Shown here: piece after piece, positions 56,195-64,000 of the stretch
Layout: the number at the start of each line of letters is the position of its first letter
How positions within the stretch are numbered: position 1 is the stretch's first letter
From: Streptomyces sp. CC228A
GTDB taxonomy: Bacteria > Actinomycetota > Actinomycetes > Streptomycetales > Streptomycetaceae
DNA: 64,000 nt
Reading direction: 5' to 3'
Assembly: GCF_021390935.1 (NCBI RefSeq)
Contig: NZ_JAJPUI010000003.1
Coordinates: forward strand, 496,001 to 560,000
The notes under the pieces: model-generated
What the model was told of the DNA's origin: nothing
Databases searched by the model: none
Seen by the model: the letters and a program-made list of their open reading frames with translations, nothing else
Program-made: the position numbers and the translations under genes

Positions 56195-57975
56195 GCCCGA
56201 TCGCCCTCGACCCGGTCGCCCACCTCACCCCCGAGCGCTGGGCGCACGCCAACCGCCTGCTCGTCCGCAAGGGCCTCGCCGAGTTCGCGCACGAGCGGCT
56301 CCTCGCACCCGAGCCGCTCGGCGAGAGCCGGTACCGCGTCCTCAGCGACGACGGCACCACGGAGTACCGCTTCACCGCCGGACGGTTCGCCCTGGACCAC
56401 TGGCAGGTGTACGCCGACTCGATCAGCCGCCACCGCGACGGCGAGGAGCTCCCGCTCGACGCCCTGGAGTTCGTCATCGAGCTGCGCGGCGCCCTCGGCC
56501 TGAGCGACGAGGTCCTGCCCGTCTACCTGGAGGAGATCTCCTCCACGCTGTCCGGCACGGCCTACAAGTCCGGGAAACCACCGGTCACCGCCGCCGAGCT
56601 GGCGAAGGCCGACTTCCAGGCCGTCGAGACCGGCATGACCGAGGGCCACCCGTGCTTCGTCGCCAACAACGGCCGGCTCGGCTTCGGCATCGACGAGTAC
56701 CACGCCTACGCCCCCGAGGCCGCGAGCCCCCTGCAGCTGATCTGGCTGGCCGCGCACCGGGACCGCACCGCGTTCTCCGCCGGCTCCGGCATCACGTACG
56801 AGTCGTTCATCCGCGCGGAGCTGGGCGACGCCTTCGTCGACTCCTGCGCCCGCGTGCTCACCGGCAAGGGCCTGGACCCGGACGACTACCTGCTGGTGCC
56901 GGTGCACCCCTGGCAGTGGTGGAACAAGCTGTCGGTGACCTTCGCCGCGGAGATCGCCCAGCAGCGGCTCGTGCTGCTCGGCCCGGGCGACGACCACTAC
57001 CTGGCCCAGCAGTCCATCCGCACGTTCTTCAACACCACCGACCCGTCGAAGCACTACGTGAAGACGGCGCTGTCGGTGCTGAACATGGGCTTCATGCGGG
57101 GCCTGTCCGCCGCGTACATGGCGGCCACCCCGGCGATCAACGACTGGCTGCACCAGCTCGTCGAGGGCGACGACGTGCTCCGCGCGGCCCGGTTCTCGAT
57201 CATCCGCGAGCGGGCGGCGGTCGGCTACCGGCACCTGGAGTACGAGCGGGCCACCGACCGCTACTCCCCGTACCGCAAGATGCTCGCCGCCCTGTGGCGG
57301 GAGAGCCCCGTGCCGTCCCTGGAGCCCGGTCAGCGGCCGGCCACCATGGCGTCGCTGCTGCACGTCGACCACGAGGGCGCGTCCTTCGCGGGCGCCCTGA
57401 TCGCCGAGTCGGGGCTCACCCCGGAGGTGTGGCTGCGGCAGTACCTGGACGCCTACCTGCTGCCGATCCTGCACACCTTCTACGCGTACGACCTGGCGTG
57501 GATGCCGCACGGCGAGAACGTGATCCTCGTCATCGAGGGCGGCGCGGTCCGGCGGGCGATCTTCAAGGACATCGCCGAGGAGATCGTCGTCATGGACCCG
57601 CAGGCGGTGCTGCCGCCGGCCGTGGAGCGCATCCGGGTCGAGGTGCCGGAGGACCAGAAGCTCCTGTCCGTCTTCACGGACGTCTTCGACTGCTTCTTCC
57701 GGTTCCTGGGCGCCACGCTGGACGCCGTGGGCGTGCTGGACGAGGACTCCTTCTGGCGGACGGTCGCGGAGTGCGTGATCGCGTACCAGGAGTCCAAGCC
57801 GGAGCTGGCGGAGAAGTTCGCGCGGTACGACCTGTTCGCGGACGAGTTCACGCTGTCCTGCCTGAACCGGCTCCAGCTGCGCAACAACAAGCAGATGGTG
57901 GACCTGGCGGACCCGTCGGCGGCGCTCCAGCTCGTCGGCACCCTCGCGAACCCGCTCGCGAAGTTCCGCCCGTAG
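56191..57975 (+). CDS. desD: NIS siderophore synthetase that trimerises and cyclises desferrioxamine
   Basis: 594 residues, IucA/IucC family. Recognised motifs: ATP-loop EGHPCFVANNGRLGFG (151-166), HPWQWWNK (239-246), SIRTFFN (275-281) and KHYVKTALSV (287-296). It adenylates carboxylates and couples succinyl-N-hydroxycadaverine units into desferrioxamine E, or G1 and B with acyl variants. ATGA overlap with desC. Closed by a strong intrinsic terminator at 58029. Confidence 0.97.
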   Translation: MSPIALDPVAHLTPERWAHANRLLVRKGLAEFAHERLLAPEPLGESRYRVLSDDGTTEYRFTAGRFALDHWQVYADSISRHRDGEELPLDALEFVIELRGALGLSDEVLPVYLEEISSTLSGTAYKSGKPPVTAAELAKADFQAVETGMTEGHPCFVANNGRLGFGIDEYHAYAPEAASPLQLIWLAAHRDRTAFSAGSGITYESFIRAELGDAFVDSCARVLTGKGLDPDDYLLVPVHPWQWWNKLSVTFAAEIAQQRLVLLGPGDDHYLAQQSIRTFFNTTDPSKHYVKTALSVLNMGFMRGLSAAYMAATPAINDWLHQLVEGDDVLRAARFSIIRERAAVGYRHLEYERATDRYSPYRKMLAALWRESPVPSLEPGQRPATMASLLHVDHEGASFAGALIAESGLTPEVWLRQYLDAYLLPILHTFYAYDLAWMPHGENVILVIEGGAVRRAIFKDIAEEIVVMDPQAVLPPAVERIRVEVPEDQKLLSVFTDVFDCFFRFLGATLDAVGVLDEDSFWRTVAECVIAYQESKPELAEKFARYDLFADEFTLSCLNRLQLRNNKQMVDLADPSAALQLVGTLANPLAKFRP

Positions 57976-58028
57976 GGGTGCGGCCGGGCGCCCGCAGCCG
58001 CGGGCGCCGCACGGCCGGCGCCGACCGA

Positions 58029-58080
58029 CCGGGGCGCGGTGGAGTACGGTCCTCCACCGCGCCCCGGTTTGCCCTTTTTG
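58029..58080 (+). terminator. Strong intrinsic terminator of desABCD
   Basis: Perfect 16-bp stem CCGGGGCGCGGTGGAG (58029-58044) and CTCCACCGCGCCCCGG (58052-58067), 7-nt loop, followed by TTTGCCCTTTTTG. Confidence 0.95.
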
Positions 58081-58087
58081 TAGGCAT

Positions 58088-58106
58088 GTCAGGTATAGAC
58101 CAAAGC
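58088..58106. promoter_or_regulatory. Possible DasR-responsive element (dre-like)
   Basis: GTATAGACCA at 58093-58102, reverse TGGTCTATAC, resembles the core TGGTCTAGACCA of DasR sites. It lies between the des terminator and the small hypothetical gene, about 460 bp upstream of glmS. Symmetry is incomplete. Confidence 0.35.
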
Positions 58107-58123
58107 CGTTACCGGCGCCGACC

Positions 58124-58471
58124 ATGCGGCCTCCTGCCCGATACCGGGCAGATTTCTTGCGAAGAGGCGACCTCACCCCGCAGTATCTACGGGTGCTCGA
58201 TCGCCGCCCGTCGTCCCACGACGACCTCATCGACCACCTGGTGCGCAGCACCGCGCTCCAGCGCGGGGAGGCCGCCCGGGTGGTGCTCGACGTGCTGGCG
58301 TACTTCGACGAGACGACCGAGGAGTTCGTCCGCCGCCGCCACCGCGAGCTGCAGGCGGACGGCGCGGTGAACTCGGAGATCTTCGAACGCATCGCGGCGG
58401 AGCTGCCGCACCGCGCCGTGGCGCCCCCGGAGCTCTCGCTCCGGCAGCTGCGCCGCATGGTCTACGGCTGA
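58124..58471 (+). CDS. Small conserved hypothetical protein upstream of glmS
   Basis: 115 residues, soluble and helical: RRGDLTPQYLRVLDRRPSSHDDLIDHLV (landmark GDLTPQYLRVL), EAARVVLDVLAYFDETTEEFVRRRHRELQ, and a conserved-looking end FERIAAELPHRAVAPPELSLRQLRRMVYG (as ELSLRQLRRMVYG). No domain recognised. ATG 58124 lacks a good Shine-Dalgarno, so a downstream start is possible. Same strand as glmS, 86 nt before it, so possibly co-transcribed. Confidence 0.65.
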   Translation: MRPPARYRADFLRRGDLTPQYLRVLDRRPSSHDDLIDHLVRSTALQRGEAARVVLDVLAYFDETTEEFVRRRHRELQADGAVNSEIFERIAAELPHRAVAPPELSLRQLRRMVYG

Positions 58472-58557
58472 CCCGCCACCGGGCCGCCGGGGCGCCGGCA
58501 CCGGCCGGCGCGCGGACGCGAGCACACATCCGTGAAACCAGGAGGGGTTACAACTCT

Positions 58558-60375
58558 ATGTGCGGAATCGTCGGTTACATCGGTAAGCGCGACGTCGCCC
58601 CGCTGCTGCTGGAGGGCCTGGCGCGGCTGGAGTACCGCGGCTACGACTCCGCGGGCATGGTGATCACCAGCCCGAAGGCGGCCGGGCTCAAGCTGGTCAA
58701 GGCCAAGGGCCGGGTACGCGACCTGGAGGCCCGGATCCCCAAGCGCTTCACCGGCACCACCGGCATCGCCCACACCCGCTGGGCCACCCACGGCGCGCCG
58801 AGCGACCACAACGCGCACCCGCACATGGACCCCGAGAACAAGGTCGCGGTCGTCCACAACGGCATCGTCGACAACGCCTCCGAGCTGCGCGCCAAGCTGG
58901 AGGCGGACGGGGTCGTCTTCGCGTCGGAGACCGACACCGAGGTCCTCACCCACCTGATCGCCCGCTCGCAGGCCGACTCCCTGGAGGAGAAGGTCCGCGA
59001 GGCGCTCAAGGTCGTCGAGGGCACCTACGGCATCGCGGTGATGCACGCCGACTTCAACGACCGCATCGTCGTCGCCCGCAACGGCTCGCCGGTCGTCCTC
59101 GGCATCGGCGAGAAGGAGATGTTCGTCGCCTCCGACGTCGCCGCGCTGGTCGCCCACACCCGCCAGGTCGTCACCCTCGACGACGGCGAGATGGCCACCC
59201 TGAAGGCCGACGACTTCCGTACGTACACGACCTCCGGCACGCGGACCACCGCCACCCCGGAGACCGTGGAGTGGGAGGCCGCGTCCTACGACATGGGCGG
59301 CCACGACACGTACATGCACAAGGAGATCTCCGAGCAGCCCGACGCGGTCGACCGCGTGCTGCGCGGCCGGATCGACGACCGCTTCTCGACCGTGCACCTG
59401 GGCGGTCTGAACCTGGACGCCCGCGAGGCCCGCACCATCCGCCGCATCAAGATCCTCGGCTGCGGCACCTCGTACCACGCCGGCCTCATCGGCGCGAGCC
59501 TCATCGAGGGCCTGGCCCGGATCCCCGCCGACTCCGAGCCGGCGTCCGAGTTCCGCTACCGCAACCCGGTCGTGGACCCCGACACCCTCTACATCGCCGT
59601 CTCCCAGTCCGGTGAGACGTACGACGTGCTGGCCGCCGTGCAGGAGCTGAAGCGCAAGGGCGCCCGGGTCCTCGGCGTGGTCAACGTGGTGGGCTCGGCG
59701 ATCGCCCGCGAGGCCGACGGCGGCGTGTACGTGCACGCCGGCCCGGAGGTCTGCGTGGTCTCCACGAAGTGCTTCACCAACACGGTCGTCGCCTTCGCCC
59801 TGCTGGCCCTGCACCTCGGCCGCATCCGGGACCTGTCCGTCACGGACGGCAAGCGGATCATCGAGGGCCTGCGCAGGCTGCCGGAGCAGATCTCGGAGAT
59901 CCTCACCATGGAGGACGAGATCGAGAAGCTGGCGCACGAGTACGCCGAGGCCAAGTCGATGATGTTCATCGGCCGGGTGCGCGGCTACCCGGTGGCGCTG
60001 GAGGCGTCGCTGAAGCTCAAGGAGATCTCCTACATCCACGCCGAGGCGTACCCGGCGTCCGAGCTCAAGCACGGCCCGCTGGCCCTCATCGAGCCCGCCA
60101 TGCCGACGGTCGCGATCGTCCCGGACGACGACCTGCTGGAGAAGAACCGCGCCGCGCTGGAGGAGATCAAGGCCCGCAGCGGCCGGATCCTCGCCGTGGC
60201 GCACCAGGAGCAGGAGAAGGCCGACCACACGATCGTCGTGCCGAAGAACGAGGACGAGCTCGACCCGATCCTCATGGGCATCCCGCTCCAGCTGTTCGCG
60301 TACCACACCGCCCTGGCCCTCGGCCGGGACATCGACAAGCCGCGCAACCTGGCGAAGTCGGTGACGGTGGAGTAG
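58558..60375 (+). CDS. glmS: Glutamine-fructose-6-phosphate aminotransferase (isomerising)
   Basis: 605 residues. The N-terminal Ntn glutaminase begins at Cys2 (MCGIVGYIGKRDVAP) with HTRWATHG (about 73-80) and NHNGIVDN-type VVHNGIVDN (98-106). Two SIS sugar-isomerase domains follow: LGCGTSYHAGLIG, SQSGETYDVLAA, EASLKLKEISYIHAEAYPASELKHGPLALI (as SLKLKEISYIHAE and ASELKHGPLALI) and the C-terminal KSVTVE. It makes glucosamine-6-phosphate, the entry to UDP-GlcNAc and the cell wall. ATG 58558 after AGGAGGGG. No glmS ribozyme sequence was recognised. Confidence 0.97.
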   Translation: MCGIVGYIGKRDVAPLLLEGLARLEYRGYDSAGMVITSPKAAGLKLVKAKGRVRDLEARIPKRFTGTTGIAHTRWATHGAPSDHNAHPHMDPENKVAVVHNGIVDNASELRAKLEADGVVFASETDTEVLTHLIARSQADSLEEKVREALKVVEGTYGIAVMHADFNDRIVVARNGSPVVLGIGEKEMFVASDVAALVAHTRQVVTLDDGEMATLKADDFRTYTTSGTRTTATPETVEWEAASYDMGGHDTYMHKEISEQPDAVDRVLRGRIDDRFSTVHLGGLNLDAREARTIRRIKILGCGTSYHAGLIGASLIEGLARIPADSEPASEFRYRNPVVDPDTLYIAVSQSGETYDVLAAVQELKRKGARVLGVVNVVGSAIAREADGGVYVHAGPEVCVVSTKCFTNTVVAFALLALHLGRIRDLSVTDGKRIIEGLRRLPEQISEILTMEDEIEKLAHEYAEAKSMMFIGRVRGYPVALEASLKLKEISYIHAEAYPASELKHGPLALIEPAMPTVAIVPDDDLLEKNRAALEEIKARSGRILAVAHQEQEKADHTIVVPKNEDELDPILMGIPLQLFAYHTALALGRDIDKPRNLAKSVTVE

Positions 60376-60391
60376 CCCACCGCGCGCGTAC

Positions 60392-60440
60392 GGCCCGGGG
60401 GCCGGCCCTGACAGTGTCCGGGGCCGCCGGCCCCCGGGCC
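60392..60440 (+). terminator. Terminator of glmS
   Basis: Perfect 15-bp stem GGCCCGGGGGCCGGC (60392-60406) and GCCGGCCCCCGGGCC (60426-60440), 16 nt after the glmS stop. Confidence 0.85.
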
Positions 60441-60956
60441 GCTGCACGTCCCACCTGGCGCAGCAGGTACATCGTCCGGAAGCCGCCGCTGGTCGAGCAG
60501 CTCAGGGTGTTCTGCGTGCTGGTGCGGGTGAAGCCCCGCGGGCCGGTGCACGCCCGCGGGCCGGTCCTCGGGGTGCGCAGCAGGTGCACGCGGCCCCCGG
60601 GGCGACGGCGCGGCGTTCGGGGCGGAGGGCCGGTGCGGCATCCGGGGAGGCGGCCAGGCGCGGCACCCGGGGCCCGGAGCGGCATGCGGGGCGCGGGGAA
60701 CGAGGCCCCGGCGAGAGGCGCGGCGCGCTGCCCGCCGCACAAGCGCACGGTGCCCGTGGGGGACGAGAGGCTCGGCGAGGGCGCGCTGCGGCCGGGGGCG
60801 AGACGCGTGGCGCGGGCGCGCGGTGGCGGCTCGGAGGCGGCGGCGGGGTGTGCGGAACGGCGGGCGGCCCCCGGCGCGTGCCACCGCGCACCGGGGCCGC
60901 CCTCGGCCCGGCCGGCGCCGCTTCGGCGCCGGCCTCATCGGTCCTGCTTCCGCCCG
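60441..60956. other. Gene-free GC-rich stretch after glmS
   Basis: About 515 bp. A direct repeat CGCGGGCCGGT occurs at about 60537 and 60555, and the rest is low-complexity G/C with strand skew. On the minus strand a Ser/Thr/Cys-rich run (TSTQNTLSCSTSGG) occurs near 60485-60535 but has no proper frame or neighbours. Nothing is supported. Confidence 0.5.
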
Positions 60957-61522
60957 CTAGCTCGCGGCGGGCGCGCTGCCGCGTGCGCCGCGTCCGGTGA
61001 GCGCCGGCCAGCCGGCGAGCGCCGCCGTCGCGCCGTACCAGGCCGCGAGGCCCGCCACGGCGGCGATCCAGCCGCCGTCTTGCCGAGCGCGGACATGTCG
61101 GCGAAGGTGCCGATGCCGAGCAGCAGGAGCGACAGGAACAGCAGCCCGTACACCCCCTGGCCGAGCAGCCCGCTCCCGCCCGCCGAGGCGGTCAGGGTGA
61201 GCGCCAGGAGCGCGAAGAGCAGCAGGAACAGGCCGCCGGCCGCGGCGGAGACGTCGGTGCCCGCGGCGCTGCCCCAGGTGAACCAGAAGGCGCCGAGCCC
61301 GGCGAACGCGGTGCCGGTGCGGCCGTCGCCGGCGCGCAGGGCGAGGACGCCGCAGACGAAGAGGGCGACCCCGCCGACCCAGGTGGCGAGGGACGAGGCG
61401 TCCGCCGCCCCGACGTTGTCGATCGCCCCGGTGTGGCCGAGGCCGAAGGCGAGCAGGGTCAGGCCGAGGGCGAGCTGACCGAGAGTGGAGGTGGTGCTTC
61501 CCGCAGAGACGTCGTTGTCCAC
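60957..61522 (-). pseudogene. Acetate uptake transporter-like protein (GPR1/FUN34/YaaH), frameshifted
   Basis: From GTG 61522 (GAAGGGA upstream) the first 148 or so residues show about five helices (LALGLTLLAFGLGHTGAI, GVALFVCGVLALRAGDG, FAGLGAFWFTWGSAAG, GGLFLLLFALLALTLTASA, VYGLLFLSLLLLGIGTF) of a SatP/AceTr-type transporter. At about 61074-61078 (ACGGCGGCTGGATC) one base seems to be lost. The other frame continues GWIAAVAGLAAWYGATAALAG to a TAG at 60957, giving the last helix and 188 residues in total. Acetate or succinate uptake would suit the acyl-CoA setting. Error or real pseudogene undecided. Confidence 0.75.
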
Positions 61523-61758
61523 GGCGGGCTCCCTTCCTGTGCAGTTGTGCGCAGACGTGGCTGCTGTGTCGGGGACGCTGCCGGGCCGCCGCTCGCGGGC
61601 GCCGAGTCCGCCAGGCCGGTGCAGGGCTTCTGCTCCGCTGCGTTGGTTCCCAGCCATGGGGATATACCCTTCACAAGCGCACAACCCACCTCGCGGACGC
61701 ATCGAATCACGCGGATCGGAGGCTGAGTTGACGAGGCCTCACCTGGGCCGACGGCAGG

Positions 61759-62280
61759 TTACGGAATGACGACGACCGGCCGCTGGGCGCGCCGGGCGAG
61801 CCGGCCCGCGACCGAGCCGAAAATGCGCCCCACGATGCCGTGGGTGGAGCCGACGACGATGGCGTCGGCCTCGTACTCGCGGCCGACCTCCTCCAGCTCG
61901 TGGCAGATGTCGCCGCCGCGCTCGACGAGGATCCAGGGGACCTCGGAGAGGTAGTCCGCGCAGGCGAGCTCCAGACCGAGCACCTCGGTGCGGTGGTCGG
62001 GGACGTCGACGAAGACGGGCGGCTCGCAGCCGGCCCACACCGTGGTGGGGAGGCGGTTCGCCACGTGGACGATGATCAGGCCGGAGCCGGAGCGGCTCGC
62101 CATGCCGATCGCGTACGCGAGGGCGCGCTCACTGGAGGTCGACCCGTCGAAGCCGACGACGACGCCGTGGCGGAACGCGGGGTCACAGGAGTGGCGCGGC
62201 TCGGCCGCCGCGAGGGGGTCGACCGCCGAATCGGCGCCCCTTCTGCGGTCCGCGGGTTCTGGGTATTCGTGACCGGCCAT
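61759..62280 (-). CDS. Universal stress protein A family
   Basis: 173 residues, one USP domain. Starts GVVVGFDGSTSSERALAYAIG (39-59), giving the first strand-loop with the Asp; ends GSTHGIVGRIFGSVAGRLARR and QRPVVVIP, containing the ATP-binding G-x2-G-x9-G-S type loop. The N-terminal 36 residues are an additional acidic/His arm. ATP-binding stress regulator, target unknown. ATG 62280. The only TAA stop among the complete genes. A weak TACCC/GGGTA inverted repeat lies 90 nt upstream. Confidence 0.9.
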   Translation of the reverse strand: MAGHEYPEPADRRRGADSAVDPLAAAEPRHSCDPAFRHGVVVGFDGSTSSERALAYAIGMASRSGSGLIIVHVANRLPTTVWAGCEPPVFVDVPDHRTEVLGLELACADYLSEVPWILVERGGDICHELEEVGREYEADAIVVGSTHGIVGRIFGSVAGRLARRAQRPVVVIP

Positions 62281-62771
62281 CGGTGTCTCGGCGAGGGAAG
62301 TCCTTCAAGGGAGGTGAGGGCAAGCATCGGGCGGCTCGGAGCCGTGTCCGGGAATCATCTTCCCAACCCCATACCCCCAAGGGTACGGCGCCACTCCTGC
62401 CATGCCCAGAGTTGCCCTGCGTACGCCACTGGGCACGCGGCGTTCCAGGGAGCATGCCCGAGCCGGCGGCGTATGGCAACGCCGGTTGCCCCTTACAGCC
62501 GTCCCCCGGAGAGCTTACGGAATGCCCGCCGACCGACACGGAGCGTCACCCCTATCGGGTCGGCGGGCACCGGCACGGCGGCCGCCCGGGCCCCCTGCGG
62601 CCCGAGCGGGACAGCCACCGTTCGGGCGTGCGGGGCAAGCGGGGCAGCCACCGCCCCGGGCGTATGGCGCGAGCGGAACGCCCGCCGGTCGGAGTGTGCG
62701 GCAGTGACCTGAGCGGCGCGCTCTCGTTGGCAGCGCGGTCCCCCCGACCGCCGCACCCCCAGGGAGCCCCC
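62281..62771. other. Divergent intergenic region between the stress protein and the next membrane protein
   Basis: About 490 bp. Contains the inverted repeat TACCC (62372-62376)/GGGTA (62381-62385) with CCAA between, a possible small regulator site for the USP gene. The region 62540-62680 is repetitive GGGCAGCCACCG-like sequence. No gene is supported. Confidence 0.45.
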
Positions 62772-63400
62772 GTGTCCGCGACCCAGGCCACCGCCCCGCA
62801 CCCGACCGCGCCCGCGGCGCCGCATCCGTACCCGCCCCTGTACGCGGCGGCGCCCGCGCCGTCCCGCGGGTACGCTCCCGCAGACACACCGGAGCCGTAC
62901 GGCGAGGCGCCGGGGCCGTACGGCGGAGTGCCGGGCGCCGGGCCGCAGGGGGCGGTGCCGGGCGCCGGGCCGCATGACGCCGCGCAGGGCGCCGAGCCGT
63001 ACGACGCCGTGCAGGGATCACGGGCCCGGCCTCCGCAGGGATCGCGGGGCCGGCGGGAGGGCGGGAGCGCACGGGGGCCGGCGCTCCGCAGGACGCGGTG
63101 GGCGAGGTGGTGCGCTGGGCGGCGTTCAGCTGCGCCCTCGTCCCTGCGGTGCTGCTGGTGTACGGAACGTCCTTCGGCGGCGCCGCGAGCACCGCGCTCG
63201 GCCTGGCCGCCGTCACCGCCGCCTGCCGGATGCTGCTGCGCCGTGCCGAGCGGGGCGCCCCCGTCCCCCTGCTGCCGGAGCCCGCGGCGGACCGGCCGCG
63301 CGGCGCGGGGCCCCTCCCCCACCGCGGGCGCCACTCCCGCACCGGGTCCGGAGCCCACCGGGGCGGGCGGCACGGAGTGCCGGGTACGCCGGAGGGCTGA
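62772..63400 (+). pseudogene. Membrane protein with Pro/Gly/Ala-rich head, frameshifted
   Basis: GTG 62772 (MSATQATAPHPTAPAAP..., after AGGGAGCCCC) opens a low-complexity head with repeated GPYGGVPGAGPQGAVPGAGP-like units. At about 63012-63020 (GCCGTGCAGGGATC) the frame must shift by one base to reach the continuing AGITGPASAG...DAVGEVVRWAAF and the hydrophobic helices FSCALVPAVLLVYGTSF and AASTALGLAAVTAACRML. The stop is at 63400 in the new frame. Function unknown. Either one missing base in a G run or a real defect. Confidence 0.65.
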
Positions 63401-63801
63401 CGGCCGTTGACGCGGAAGGCTGACGGCTTCGCACATCCGCACCCGTATGTTTTCGGCCAACTTCCATGACCCCGCCCTTTGGTGCGGGAATGGCCCGCCA
63501 ACCCCCTTGCCACCAGGGAAGAAAGGGCCGAAGACGGCTCGCGTACCCTACGCGGTTGGGCCATGAGCGCCAGACGCACTTCCCTGCGGGGCCCCTCGGG
63601 TGAAACGCTTCGTGATCGAATGCTTCACGCCAAGTTGCCTTGTCGACATAGTCCCGGATGCGGAACTTGTCACGTCGGCACCCCGGGACGCAGTAGATTC
63701 GATCATGACTATCGAAGAACGGGGTCTCGTGCAAAACCGAGGGGAAACGTGCAGGAGCGACAGGACCTAGGAGACGCGAACACCGAGGGGGGCTTAGCGT
63801 C
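63401..63801. other. adpA promoter and 5' leader
   Basis: 400 bp with GC dropping towards 63650-63760 (CTTCGTGATCGAATGC, GTAGATTCGATCATGACTATC) consistent with the long adpA leader seen in streptomycetes. Its regulators (ArpA-like, BldD, AdpA itself) are known in other species; I found no unambiguous site by eye. GAGGGGGG at 63785-63792 is the ribosome binding site. Confidence 0.6.
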
Positions 63802-64000
63802 ATGAGCCAGGACTCCGCCGCACCGGAGGCCGGACGCAAACTGTCCGGACGCCGCCGTCGCGAGGTCGTCGCCGTCATGCTGTTCAGCGGCGGCCCCATT
63901 TTCGAGAGTTCCATCCCACTCTCGGTGTTCGGGATTGACCGCCAGGACGCCGGGGTTCCGCGCTACAGGCTGCTGGTCTGCGCAGGCGAGGAAGGCCCGC
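63802..64000 (+). CDS. adpA: AdpA, global AraC-family regulator (5' end only)
   Basis: Only the first 66 codons are visible: MSQDSAAPEAGRKLSGRRRR, then EVVAVMLFSGGPIFESSIPLS (as VVAVMLFSGGPIFESS) and VFGIDRQDAGVPRYRLLVC. This is the start of the DJ-1/PfpI-like domain of AdpA and is nearly identical to the S. coelicolor and S. griseus proteins as I remember them. AdpA controls morphological development and secondary metabolism, and the A-factor cascade where present. The AraC DNA-binding domain and the usual late TTA codon lie beyond the window. ATG 63802. Confidence 0.96.
   Translation, partial: MSQDSAAPEAGRKLSGRRRREVVAVMLFSGGPIFESSIPLSVFGIDRQDAGVPRYRLLVCAGEEGP

Noticed and set aside
58473..58557. 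glmS ribozyme/riboswitch
   Set aside because: The 85-nt upstream gap is too short and lacks the conserved pseudoknot core; such ribozymes are not expected in Streptomyces.
60440..60560. Minus-strand TSTQNTLSCSTSGG run resembling a lanthipeptide core
   Set aside because: No proper start, leader or processing genes nearby; the frame runs through GC-rich noise, and the Ser/Cys density is explained by local base composition.

Overview
The window is Streptomyces chromosome. GC content is very high and third codon positions are almost always G or C. GTG and TTG starts are common, and the gene set is Streptomyces core: hexameric citrate synthase, an AbaA-like ATPase/XRE/DUF397 trio, the desferrioxamine cluster with DmdR-type iron boxes, the accD1-accA1-hmgL-acdH operon, and the first 66 codons of adpA at the right edge. 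From memory, the order mmsA, copZ, citA, recD, GH3, agmatinase, acc operon, des cluster, glmS, adpA matches the SCO27xx core of S. coelicolor, so this is conserved core and not an island. No IS element, prophage, CRISPR array, tRNA or rRNA was found.

Layout. 1-5.6 kb: edge of a secreted protein, a LuxR-type regulator, an ABC permease coupled to an unusual exported-hydrolase/ABC-ATPase fusion, and a GNAT acetyltransferase. 5.7-10 kb: mmsA, a small HTH protein, a copper chaperone behind a CsoR-type operator, an unexplained interval that looks like a small-RNA gene, and citrate synthase. 10-17 kb: RecD2 helicase, then a LacI-controlled, translationally coupled catabolic operon (Gfo/Idh oxidoreductase, DUF993 protein, TIM-barrel isomerase). 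17-27 kb: secreted SH3 protein, the ATPase/XRE/DUF397 trio around a 24-bp palindrome, small conserved proteins, SDR and GH3 enzymes, and a heptamer repeat array. 27-33 kb: a single-chain ABC exporter and a MerR/membrane-protein fusion. 33-44 kb: secreted endonuclease, a TPP enzyme plus ureohydrolase opposite a PucR regulator, acyl-CoA dehydrogenase, TesB thioesterase, a phosphatase-like protein, an EamA transporter and a TetR regulator. 44-50 kb: the short-chain acyl-CoA carboxylase/leucine degradation operon behind two TetR operators. 50-58 kb: desEF and desABCD, each behind an iron box. 58-64 kb: glmS, an acetate-transporter-like gene, a universal stress protein, a small membrane protein and adpA.

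How the genes work together. Much of the window handles short-chain acyl-CoA (mmsA, accD1/accA1/hmgL/acdH, acyl-CoA dehydrogenase, tesB, citrate synthase, acetate transporter). DesABCD make desferrioxamine from lysine, and DesE and DesF take the ferric form up and reduce it. NagZ-like GH3, GlmS and a possible DasR-like site link to amino-sugar metabolism.

Caution: at least four reading frames that are otherwise intact (TIM-barrel isomerase, accA1, acetate transporter, the Pro/Gly/Ala-rich membrane protein), and probably the pucR N-terminus, are broken by 1-nt-type frameshifts in GC-rich runs. In a core operon such as accD1-accA1 this suggests sequencing or assembly error more than real pseudogenes, but the sequence alone cannot decide.
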